64,000 bases of DNA from Panicum virgatum (taxonomy: Eukaryota > Streptophyta > Magnoliopsida > Poales > Poaceae), in contig NC_053146.1 in assembly GCF_016808335.1 (NCBI RefSeq), forward strand, positions 27,434,938 through 27,498,937. Direction: 5' to 3'. Shown in pieces: positions 34,181 to 43,925 of this stretch. The notes beneath the pieces were generated by a model. The model had not been told where the DNA came from. It worked only from the letters and a program-made list of their open reading frames with translations, and did not search any database. Both the position numbers and the translations under genes were made by a program. How positions within the stretch are numbered: position 1 is the stretch's first letter; each line of letters opens with the position of its first letter.

Positions 34181-34735
34181 GCTGCTACCAGGCCATCCCA
34201 AGTATCATTTTTCGGGAGATTGTACCTGCCTGCATGGTTAGTGCGGTGACCCCACCGAGGAAGGCTGCCCCACCCGGTAGACACCATATTTGCAGTTTCA
34301 ATGGGAGATTCGGGTTGCCCCGGAATCCTCCCGGACTCAGAAACGGGAATCGTAGCAGCGATTTGAGCCAATTGTGTTTCTGTCATGTTGTTGAAAACTT
34401 AGTTGATTTTTAAGAGCATAAGAAAGAGTTTCAACTTTTGCATTTATATTTTCTAAAACTTTGTCATTGGCAGCAAGCTTTTTAGTTAAAGATTCATTAA
34501 TTTTAGCTTGTCCAAAGACAAGATCTCTTAAGGAGGGTTGGTTCGAATTGAAATTCCAATTAAAATTATCACTGAAATTGTTACCTCCTCCTTGGAACGG
34601 TGGGCATGCTTGAGCCCACCCTTGGCCTCCTTGTGGATGGAATCTGTTGTTGTTGTTGATGTACGTTGCATATTCACGGGTCTCGGAGCAGTCATTCCCC
34701 GAGTGTCCACCGTTACCACAAACGGTTATAAGTTT
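34181..34735 (-). pseudogene. gypsy gag C-terminal fragment
   Basis: Minus-strand translation across frames gives FHPQGGQGWAQA, then PSLRDLVFGQAKINESLTKK and MTETQLAQIAATIPVSESGR, a coiled-coil-like segment of gag that is common in Ty3/gypsy elements of grasses. No zinc knuckle or protease follows before it meets the LTR at 34180. It is a decayed fragment; which element it came from is not certain. Confidence 0.6.
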
Positions 34736-35020
34736 GAAGGAAAGGATAAGCTTCAGGTGGCTAGGTCTTAAAATAAGAAGGTAGAGAGGTAAATCTTTTA
34801 AGGCTGGTGAGTTGGTTTGGAAGACAATTTTGCCTCTTGGATGAAAAGCAACAAGTTTGGCAAGTGGTCACCAAGTTGGAAATTTCAGACAAGATTCTCA
34901 AAATTATCTTCAAGAATTCATATATATATGGTGGAGACACTACAAGGAGAGCATTTAACTAGGGCGTTAAATGGAAGATACTTAAAGAAATATTATCCTA
35001 GCGTATGGAAAGATGCATGA
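34736..35020 (+). pseudogene. gypsy integrase C-terminal end
   Basis: The plus strand reads, with interruptions, KAGELVWKTILPLG, then KFGKWSPSWKF, and finally YMVETLQGEHLTRALNGRYLKK and YYPSVWKDA before a stop. This is the typical end of the pol polyprotein of plant gypsy elements, after the integrase core. Stops and frameshifts are present upstream. A purine-rich stretch and an LTR follow, the expected order for a 3' end. Confidence 0.75.
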
Positions 35021-35154
35021 AGATGGTGATGGCCGATATATGAGTATCGCTCTCAGCACTACTTTTGGCCGATGTGTGTGCAAATGTTGTCCTTAGGGTA
35101 GATTCTGATTGTTGCTTTTTGGCTTGCAAAGCTCACCAAAAAGGCAGGAGCATA

Positions 35155-35640
35155 TGTTGATAGCTAAAATTGGCAAAGACCGAGGCCGACGGGTCTAGTC
35201 TGTGTAGTCCGGTTTAGATTTGTAATTTGGAATCTTTTTGTAAATCAACTTGTAAAGGGGTACGACTTCTCCAGACTATATATATTTGAAGGCTAAAGTC
35301 GGTTGGGGTTGATCACAATCAATTCAATACAATTTGATTTTACTTTTTAATATAGAAACCCTAACTTTTCCAACTCTAATTCTGTACTTTATGCATCTCT
35401 ACGACATTCGAGGGTGTTCTGAGTGGCCTGCCAATCTCAGAACCACCCTAGTGCCATCAGCACCGACGGGATCCTTCCTGGGTTAGTGATGCTAGGTCTT
35501 CGCAGTGCCTCTAAAGCAACCGAACGGACCGGTCTATGCAACTGGTCAGACTGGTCGGCGCTAATAAGGGGCTACAGGTGACGATCGTTACATTTCACGC
35601 ATTCTAGCATATTCGTGTGTTGACTAGATTCGGGTCAACA
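35155..35640 (+). repeat. 3' LTR-like unit (486 bp)
   Basis: It starts TGTTGATAGC and ends GGGTCAACA, preceded by aaaaaggcaggagcata, a candidate polypurine tract. It contains ctatatatat as a TATA-like segment at about 35277. It follows the pol end in the right order and orientation. It is not similar to the LTR at 33175-34180, so two different families are involved. Confidence 0.75.
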
Positions 35641-35935
35641 CGATGCCATCAATAATAATGAGACGTCCATAGTGCTCGATCTCGTGAATCTCAAGGTTTG
35701 TCGGTACTCAAGCCTATCAAAAATGCTCATAGTGCTTCCCTACTATGTTTAAAAAAATATCAAAAAGAATGCCGGTCGTTATAACAATCCCTTTTTACTG
35801 GAGACAACAACAGGCTGAATTCATTCACCAATTCTTGCAAATGACATCCTTCCCAAGAAAAAGCTCTGTACTACGAATTGATAAAAAAAATTATACCGAC
35901 GACTTGCCATGCATGCATAATCTCAAATGAGTTGT

Positions 35936-36595
35936 CTACAAGCTTCTGGCCAGCATCTCCTGGTACCTCCGGTATGACTCCTGCTTCTCCAGCATGAACC
36001 TCTCATGACACCTCGCGATGAACCTCTCGGCAAGGTTGTCAATCTCGTTGCAACTATCAGCATCCTCCTCTTCATCATCGTCGTCTTCTATTTGACGCTC
36101 TTCGTCATGCCACTCAAGATACCTGGCAATCGGTTGCAGCTGCAGTTCAGCAGGGATCACCATGTTCCAGGTCGGGTCATAGTAGGAATAGTGTAACACA
36201 GCCTCATGCGGCTCCAGGACAGCCGTCCTCTCCGGCCACGACGACGATGATGGCGGGAGCAGGTCGAGGTGCATTTCGACACAGACGCCGCAAATGCAGG
36301 GCGGATCCTTGCTCCTGTTCCTCCGCTTCCGCTTGACGATCTTCCTCGTCAGCTCGACGGCGCCGGCCTTCTTGCTTAGAAGGTCGAGGAGCACCACCCT
36401 GGCGCCACCCAGCGCCGTGGCGACGCGGCCGACGACGTGCTTGGAGACGAAGGCACGGACGAGGCGCCTGATCCTGAGGATCTTGAGGAGGACCTTGGTT
36501 TGTGGCTGGCGCTGAGCTCTGAGCTTGAGATCGTTGGAGAGAGGGATGTGGAGTAGGTGGTCCTCCATGAGAGTGTTGAGCTTGCCAATTCTCAT
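35936..36595 (-). CDS. DUF761-like host protein (219 aa)
   Basis: This is an uninterrupted single-exon gene on the minus strand with ATG at 36593-36595 and TAG at 35936-35938. The N-terminal half is basic and helical with hydrophobic stretches (LLKILRIRRLVRAFVSKHVV), then VKRKRRNRSKD, a candidate nuclear localisation signal, and a CICGVC pair. A run DDDDEEEDAD follows. The C-terminus EIDNLAERFIARCHERFMLE resembles the DUF761 (cotton-fibre-expressed protein) motif, which normally ends such proteins. The biochemical role of the family is not established; some members affect growth. A TATA box about 35 bases upstream and clean codon structure support an active gene. It is the only intact host gene I see here. 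Confidence 0.8.
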   Translation of the reverse strand: MRIGKLNTLMEDHLLHIPLSNDLKLRAQRQPQTKVLLKILRIRRLVRAFVSKHVVGRVATALGGARVVLLDLLSKKAGAVELTRKIVKRKRRNRSKDPPCICGVCVEMHLDLLPPSSSSWPERTAVLEPHEAVLHYSYYDPTWNMVIPAELQLQPIARYLEWHDEERQIEDDDDEEEDADSCNEIDNLAERFIARCHERFMLEKQESYRRYQEMLARSL

Positions 36596-36626
36596 GTTGG
36601 TAGCTTTCGACTGCTGGCCTGGTCAT

Positions 36627-36636
36627 TCATATATAG
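36627..36636 (-). promoter_or_regulatory. TATA box of the DUF761-like gene
   Basis: Read on the minus strand the segment is ctatatatga, preceded by GC-rich gtccctgtcccg and followed by a short leader to the ATG at 36595. Spacing is short but usual for compact plant promoters. Upstream (36640-37690) I see no gene, only AT-rich intergenic sequence. Confidence 0.6.
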
Positions 36637-37700
36637 CGGGACAGGGACAATGCATATTGTTATTTTGATCCGGAGTATATTTTTTATGCTACTTGCATTG
36701 TTTTGTATATGGGCGTGAAAAGGGAGATACGAGGTTTATGTGTGAGCAATATATATGTTTGCGCAAAGTTGAACGGGCGAATGATTATTTGGTTGTTTTT
36801 CGTCTTCCTGCACGTATATTTGTGAATTTGGATTCGGATAAAAAATAATGAACTTTTTAGATATAACATGCTATCTCAAACAATTGGTATAGTATTCCGT
36901 CGAGGAAGCTTTGCTGTTCATGCTATCTAGGTGTTCAAACTGCCACGCTCACAAGTTTTTGGTGGATGAATATGTATGCACTTGTCCTTCACTTTTTTGA
37001 ATTTTAGTATGGAGTGAGCCACTCTTCCAGTATTCTGATAATTCTGTTACTAAAATCAATGATAAAGATATCTGTTTGCCAGCAAAATCTAAAATTCCTA
37101 TTCTTTGTAAAATAGTATATATTCTCCTTCTAGAACCACTTTTTCTTCTCTCTCACACACACTCAGCAACTGCTTTCGCTTTCTGTTATGTGATACAGAA
37201 TTAAAAGGGATTCAGTTCTTTAATTAGTTTGAATGAACCAACCGGGAGGTTGCTCACTAGCTACTTTTTCACTCTCAAAAAGAAAAGGGAAGATCACAAA
37301 ATGTGCTCCCAGTGGGAAAGGGGGCAATTTACTCGTACTCCTGGCCCAACTAACTTGGTCACCAGGACCAATCTTGACTAGAAAAACATGTATTAGAGAA
37401 GCCAATGCAAATGTATGTTCATGTTTCATGTACAGCTGCTTCTTATTCTGTGTTCATGCATAAGCTCAGACTTTGCAACATAAGCATTTTGCTTGATTAG
37501 TCTGTTCCTTATACCATATGCATATAAAAGGACTACTCTAATTGCAGAATTCCTTATGTTTTAGTATTGTCAGGAACATCATTAATTACCGATGGAATAT
37601 GTTTAGACAAAACGTGGAGGTCGATCTTATCCTGTCCCCCACCCCAGCGTGCCGTACCCTATATGAGCAGACAGAAGTACACATTTTTGCTGGCATCCCT

Positions 37701-38828
37701 AAGGTTTTGCAAATAAACTTCGTTTTGTACTTCATGCATGCAAGATTCTTTTTGTAGCGTGAGTAGCGTGGATAAACCAAACAGGGCCGCCTTGTTTGTT
37801 TCATTTGTGCTACTCGCGCTACAAAAAGAATCTTATATGCATGGAGTACTAAACAAAATTTATTTGCAAAACCTTGTCACGAATGGGTGTAACTTTTCGC
37901 GACGAATCTAATGACGGTAATTAATCGATGATTGGCTACAGTAATGCTACAGTAACCAACCTCTAATCATGCGATCAAATACCTCATTAGATTCATCTCG
38001 CGAAGTAGTGCAGGGGTTGTGAAGTTAGTTTTGTAAACTAACTTTATTTAGTGGGATCGTATCTGGTGCAAACTATAACCTTTGTGAAAAACCGTGCAAA
38101 CCATGGCAAAAAAAATTATCTAAATTCACCAAAAAAATCACAAATGTAGATGATATGATGATACACAACCTTATAAAATATTTTTACCAAACTCGACTTC
38201 GTTTGTGAGATATAAAAATAACAAATTTCTAACAAATCATTTGGACAGTTTTTTGGCTTGAAATTTGTTGTTTTTATATCTCACAAACGAAGTTGAGTTT
38301 GGATAAGATATTTTAAGATTGTATATCATCATATCATCTACATGTGTTATTTTTTTGGTGAATTTAGACGACTCTTTTGCCATGGTTTGCACGGATTTTC
38401 ACGAATATGTGATTTGCACCAGATATGTTCCCTTATTTAGTACCCCAAATTATTGGTCAAAGTTTGTACTACTTGTGCTACTGCACAAACCAAACAGGCC
38501 TTCCTTGTTTGTTTTCCTTGCGCTACTCGCACTATAAAAAAGAATCTTTCATGCATTGAGTACTAAATAAAATTTATTTGCAAAATATTTTTAGAAATGG
38601 GTGTAACTTTGTGCGATAAATCTAATGACAGTAATTAATCGATGATCTGCTATAGTGATGCTACAGTAGCCATACTCTAATCGTGCGGTCAAAGACCTCG
38701 TTAGATTCATCTCGCGAAATAGCGCAGGGGTTGTGAAGTTAGTTTTATAAACTATTTTTATTTAATATTTTTAATTATTGGTCAAAGTTTGTGCTACTTA
38801 TGCTATGCTATGGAACAAACCAAACAGG
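37701..38828. repeat. cluster of three related MITE copies
   Basis: Three copies of one non-coding repeat abut each other: a partial inverted copy at 37701-37785, a copy at 37786-38498 interrupted by another MITE, and an uninterrupted copy at 38499-38828. Shared landmarks are ccttgtttgttt at the start, gctactcgc, gattcatctcgcga, and accaaacagg at the end. The first two are head to head and the last two head to tail. I do not assign a superfamily because no clear target duplication separates the abutting copies. Confidence 0.8.
38053..38432. mobile_element. 380-bp Mutator-like foldback MITE
   Basis: Long inverted arms (about 170 bp each) begin gggatcgtatctggtgcaaa and end tttgcaccagatatgttccc, and meet around a short centre near 38240. 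The element is flanked by a perfect 9-bp duplication ttatttagt (38044-38052 and 38433-38441), which is the Mutator-superfamily length. It has no coding capacity and sits inside the second MITE copy, so it is the younger insertion. Confidence 0.9.
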
Positions 38829-39486
38829 AGTCGTCACATCTCTGACCAGTGAGTATAGTGACTTGAGGTGATCACTTCTGTACACATGCTTTGTTAGCGA
38901 ATTTGTGCTATCCAAGTGCACCTCAGCAGCTCGGTCAGACCACAGGTGCACCGTTATTTTTCCTTTTCGTTGGATTTGGAGAACACTACGGCATGCTACA
39001 TTCAAACACATTAGACGCTATATATTCTGTGGCTTGCTGACATCATGCCCAAGCTATAATGTAATTAATTATATGCGAGCTCCACATATCAACAGGTTCA
39101 CTCCGTGTTTCTGTCCAGCTCAGTACACCGTGTGGCTAAAACCGCTACGCAAAAGCAAATAAGGGAGCTAAGTAAACGATTTTTTTTTTAAGTTGGAGGG
39201 TTAAATTTATACCTAGTTTTATAGTTGATTAGCACTAGAAAGTGAAACTGGAAGTGCCCTAGTAATGCCTTACAGAGACGGTGGAATTTTTATTGTCAAT
39301 CCGGCAAAGTGACACTAGTTGCCATGATGTGCTTACAGTTACAGAATATGTAGTGTTGTACTGAAGTCGCGAAAAGTAACATGGTATGTAGGCTTGTGTT
39401 GGTTAGAGTTGAGATATTAATTATTGGGTAGGGTTATGTTGGGCACACAAGTTTATTAGTTTAGGGTGGGGTTGGGTTGAGATCAG
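38829..39486. other. intergenic stretch
   Basis: About 650 bases lie between the MITE cluster and the poly-T (LINE poly-A) end. I see no coding frame, repeat structure or RNA gene that I can support. Confidence 0.4.
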
Positions 39487-40473
39487 TTTTTTTATTTATT
39501 TTTGATACGGGAAGCTTTATTAATTTCAAGACTGTTACAAGGTGATACAACATTCTGAAATCTCTCCCCCCAGCCAGAAGGCACACAACCTAATGCAAAC
39601 GACCAACAAAAAGTTCAAGGCACACTAATGACTATCCATCCGAAGATTAGATCGCCACCTGCACCAAATACTGAGAAATCGCTACAACTACCTCCTGGGA
39701 AGAAGACTTCTACAGGACAATCCAAGTACATAGCCAATGCGTAGTTAAAAATATAACTTGCAAAAAAGAAGAGTGTTTGTTTTCAAATATAAATGCATTT
39801 CTACATAGCCACAAAGATCAAAGGATCAAAGGTTTCAAGTCCGACTGAGTTCCACTAGCCAATGCCCAAAGATATCATCCGCACTGTGGGTCTAGGAAGT
39901 CCCCAAGCTGCATAAGCTGTATCCCAACCTAGATGAGCGAACTGACAATCAAAAACAGATGTTATATCGTTTCATTATCATGACAGAAACAACACTGCTC
40001 GTTACCTTGCCAGTTCAATTTGGCCAAATTATCTTTTGTTAGAATAACATCTTTTTGAAGGTACCAAAGGAAAACTTGGATCTCAAGAGGGGTTTTTAGT
40101 TTCCAATGGTGCTTGTTAGTATTGGGGATGTTCTGATGACTCAGACTAAGAAAATGTGATCTTACTAAAAATTCGCCCTTTTGACCTAATGTCCAAATAA
40201 ATTCATTCTCCTCCTAACATAAAATGACAGTTGTAAGATGTAAAAGAAAATTATTCCACATCACTAACATGTCGCCAAAAAAATCCCTCTACTAGGATAC
40301 TTAGGTGGACTCGCACTAAGTACTGCTTCCATCGTATCCTATTTCCCTCAGCAATGTTGTAAAGCTATAGATATTGTTCTCTTATTGGTGTATTTCTTAA
40401 CCCGATATCTTCTCAAAATCTTACATGTGACCTGTCCTTAATCATGATAGTTCCAAATCAATGAAAGTCCCGT
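39487..40473 (-). pseudogene. LINE 3' part: zinc-binding reverse transcriptase domain and tail
   Basis: On the minus strand the sequence reads, with stops and frameshifts, FGTIMIKDRSHVRF, then NTPIREQY, and later HHWKLKTPLEIQVFLWYLQK, DVILTKDNLAKLNWQGNEQC and CFCHDNETI. This is the zf-RVT (reverse transcriptase zinc-binding) region at the end of plant L1-type ORF2. The 3' untranslated part ends in a T-rich run at 39487-39503 on the plus strand, corresponding to the LINE poly-A tail. At least two stops replace conserved codons. The upstream part of the ORF continues at 43527, on the other side of CACTA-3. Confidence 0.8.
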
Positions 40474-41069
40474 CACTAGTAGGGATGTGATCATTTGTGA
40501 CGATTTTCTCGTGATGCTGGTTGCTGTCGTCACATAATAGATGTTTTCTGTGACAAAATTTTCGTATTCGTCACAATTTACAAGTGACAAAGAATTGACA
40601 TGAAAATTAGTGACGAAAAAGAAAGTAACGTCATAGAACAACACAAGCAAATCGTCATTGATCGTGTTGATCGTGAGTTGCATTGTAGTGATGAATCATA
40701 TTCGTCACAGATTAGATTTAATACCGTCATAGCTAGTTTGACTCGTTTCGCCCACGTAATGACTAAACATATTCGTCACAGATTAGTATTAGTAGTCGTG
40801 GTCCCGCTCCACACAGCTTGGCATTTGACAACGTCGGCCTTTTTTTGAGCAACAGTTGACGAACGTTTGCTGCACACAAAGCAGGCCGGGGTGATAGCTG
40901 GGCCAATCAGTGGGAAGCGGCCCGCACCAGATCAGAGCAGCGCGCGTCTGCGCTAGATGGCCGGGCCCATCAACGAAGAGGCCCAATATTGTCATAAAAC
41001 GAGCTGGTCAAGCCCAGATCAGAGCAGCAGCGGCGCGCTGGTTTATTCGCGCAGGCAAAAAATTGCTCC

Positions 41070-41131
41070 ATCGCGAGTTCGAACCCACGACCAGACGGTG
41101 CACAGGTGGGTGCGTTACCACTGGGGTAAGT
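41070..41131 (-). other. tRNA-like segment inside CACTA-3
   Basis: Read on the minus strand, ccagtggtaacgc resembles a tRNA D-arm (A box) and, about 35 bases on, gtgggttcgaactcgcg resembles a T-arm (B box). The acceptor stem is not convincingly paired and no clear anticodon loop can be drawn, so it is not called as a tRNA gene. A SINE-like or tRNA-derived remnant captured in the leader of the transposon is the likeliest explanation. Confidence 0.35.
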
Positions 41132-41598
41132 CGGCTTTGTTAGTAAGGTTATATTTTTTTTATTTGTAAGTTTGCAACATTATATTTGTTAGCAGGGCCA
41201 TTAATTGAATGGATCAGAGGTGATGGCCCCCTAAACATTTGATCGCACGACGCATCGGCCACCTAAACCTAAATATTGATCACGACAACGACGCGGCGGC
41301 ACAGGCGTCCCACTACGTAATCGGCACCTGCGTCGCGTCTGCACCGAGTGTGGCGAGGGCAGAGCAGCACCTGGGGAGAGCAGCGCCTGGGACGCCTGGC
41401 GTGGGGAGAGCAGCGCCTGGGGAGAGCAGCGCCTGGGACGCGTATCGACAGCACAGCAGCGTCGATCGCAGAAAAGCAGCGCTGGCGCGGGCAGACTGCA
41501 AGGTTTGATTTAATTTCATTTTGAATTTTTGCATTAGTTCAATTTGCTTATGGAACAGACGACATAGCAGTGTTAATGTTAATTTTTTGTGAAAACAG

Positions 41599-43526
41599 AT
41601 GGACAGAAGTTGGATTTTTGGGAAACAATTCTCAACTGCATATGTGAAAGGAGTTGAAGAGTTCATGAAATTTGTCAGCGATAGATACCCCGAAGACGCA
41701 CCCATTCATTGTCCGTGTGTCCATTGTCTTAATCATGTTATACGACCTCAGACTGAAGTAGAAACCTATGTACACATTTATGGAATGTCAGCTACATACA
41801 CCAGGTGGACTCATCATGGGGAGCCGGCAGATGCTGTAGTTGATGAGGGAATACATCAGGAGGTCGAAGGACATGATCATGACTTTGGCATACATGTGGA
41901 TGTGGATGATGATGTTAACGATGATGATCATGGAGTACCAGAGATGATAGGTGAACTATATACAGCGGCAGAGGCTGATGGAGAAAAGCCAAGTTTTGGA
42001 CGTGTTCTTGAAGATGCGAAGAAGTTGCTTAGCCCGGGTTCTAGGCATTCAAAATTTTCTTTTATGGTCAGGATGTTGTATATGAAGTCTCGTTATCGAA
42101 TCAGCAATACAGGATTTACCGCAATGATGAAGTTGATGAGTTGCCAAAATCATATGATGAGGCCAAGAAATATCTTAAAGAATTGGGGCTTGCATATGAG
42201 AACATCCATGTGTGCAAGAACAATTGTGTGTTGTTCCGGAAGAAAAATGCTGAATTGAATGTGTGCCCAGTATGCAAGGAGTCTAGATGGAAAGATGAAT
42301 CTGGGACGAAGCGGGTTCCACATAAGGTTTTGAGGCATTTCCCACTCTTGCCTAGGTTGAAAAGAATTTATGCTTCAAAACGCACTTCTGAGGAAACACA
42401 ATGGCACAAGAAAGTGAGGAAGCCAGTTGAAAATGTGATGAGCCATCCAGCTGATGGGGAAGCATGGAAGGCATTCGATAGGAGGGAACCGTCTTTTGCA
42501 GATGATCTGAGGAACCTGAGGCTTGCCTTAGCTACCGATGGATTCAATCCATTTGGCAACATGAGTACCTAGTATAGTATGTGGCCAGTGCTTCTAACAC
42601 CGCTGAATCTCCCACCATGGGAATGTGTGAATCCTGCAAACTGCTTTATGTGTTTACTGATCCCAGGTCCAAAATCTCCAGGAAAGGATTTTGATTTGTT
42701 CCTTGAGCCCCTAATCGAAGAACTGCTCAATTTATGGAAGGGTGTCAAGACCTACGATGCATGTACTGGGAAGAAGTTCGACCTTCGTGTCGCTGTGCTG
42801 TGGTGTATACATGATTATCCAGCGCTAGGCACGTTATCTAGGCGAACAACAAAAGGTTATTATGCATGTATTCATTGCGACAAGGATCCGTTGTCTCGGC
42901 GTATATGGAGCAATATATGCTACATTGGACATCATCATTACCTTCCAACGTCACATCAATGGCAGAACAGCTTGGCTTTCGATGGTAAGCGTGAAAAGAA
43001 AGGTGCGCCTGGCAAGTTTACTGTGGATGAGGTCGAACAGGAGCTAGAGAAGGTGAAAGATGTCAGGACAGGGAAGCAGCCTGACATTACTGGAAATAAA
43101 AGGAAGAGCAGTGACGGTCCAAAGATATATAGCCGCAAAGCTGGGTTGTGGAGATTGCCATATTGGAAACATTTGAAGCTTCCACATAATCTCGATGTGA
43201 TGCACATAGAGAAGAATATATGTGAAAATATTCTTGGCACATTACTCAATATACTAGGCAAAACTAAGGACGCATAGAATGCAAGGCTAGATTTGTATGA
43301 TATGGGCATAAGACATGAATTGCACTTACAAGAGGATGGCAACTCAGTCTGCAGGGCTCCACCTGCTCCATATGTGTTGGGGAAGGATCAGAAAGTCGAG
43401 TTTTGCAATTTTCTAAAAGGTATCAAGTTTCCTGATGGATATGCGGCTAACCTAGCAAGATACATAAGTGATGATGGCTCAAGGGTGGTTGGAAAGTTAA
43501 AAACTCATTCTTGCCACATACTAAAG
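41599..43526 (+). pseudogene. TNP2-type transposase of CACTA-3, truncated and broken
   Basis: From MDRSWIFGKQFSTAYVKGVE the transposase-associated domain (CPCVHC) is intact. A small deletion near 42135 removes a few codons and shifts the frame. The Transposase_21 core follows (LATDGFNPFGNMST, LNLPPWEC, LIPGPKSPGKDFD, MHIEKNICENILG). Two TAG codons, at 42570-42572 and 43276-43278, stand where related proteins have serine and tryptophan. The frame is lost at the junction with the LINE near 43526. It is clearly diverged from the CACTA-1/2 transposase, so it is a separate lineage. Confidence 0.9.
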
Positions 43527-43925
43527 GTATTCATCAAGCTTACCAAGAAATGAGAGTCTCCGCTTTTCCACTAGAAGGGAACTAAAGGTTTGGTCACAAG
43601 ATACTTGTTGCGTAGAATCTGCTGTCATGTGCTATCTGTCTTTTTAACAGTCGGTACTATCATTTACTAAGTAGGACTGTGTTCTTTAACTCAAGATTAT
43701 GTAGGCCTAGGCCACCTTTTTCCTTTGGTTGGCATATGATATTCCATTTGGCTAAATTGTATTTTCTTTTATGTTCATCACAGTAATCCAACTATTTTAT
43801 GACCCTTTTGCGATCTTAATGAAGGACATCATATAGACATACACATTGGTAGACTACAAAGAACAAAATTGATTAAAGTTAAACGATCTCCAGTTGACAT
43901 GTTTTTTCCTTTCCAACTACTGAGG
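43527..43925 (-). pseudogene. LINE reverse transcriptase C-terminal part
   Basis: The minus strand reads, across several frameshifts, GDRLTLINFVLCSLPM, then CDEHKRKYNLAKWNIICQPK and EKGGLGLHNLELKNTVLLSK, and finally ILRNKYLVTK and KSGDSHFL. These are consecutive motifs of the reverse transcriptase thumb region of plant L1-type LINEs. Its last codons join the part left of CACTA-3 with little or nothing lost. At 43925 it is cut by the Tat-type LTR, so the 5' part would lie beyond the right end of the window. Confidence 0.82.

Larger units (their letters stand above)
40474..43526 (+). mobile_element. CACTA-3: 3' truncated CACTA element inserted in a LINE
   Basis: It begins cactagtagggatgtgatc, followed by subterminal repeats of the cgtcac/gtgacg type, so it belongs to a different CACTA family from CACTA-1 and -2. 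It carries the first 60 percent of a TNP2-type transposase and stops in the DUF4218-like part. The LINE reading frame ends at 40473 and resumes at about 43527, showing where the insertion lies. The base triplet left of the element is cgt and the right one ggt, a possible decayed target duplication. No right terminal inverted repeat is present. Confidence 0.85.

Noticed and set aside
37233..37757. Short plus-strand ORFs in the intergenic region
   Set aside because: They have no promoter context, codon character or recognisable motif; the region looks non-coding.
41070..41131. A functional tRNA gene
   Set aside because: A- and B-box-like motifs are present, but the acceptor stem and anticodon arm do not fold convincingly.
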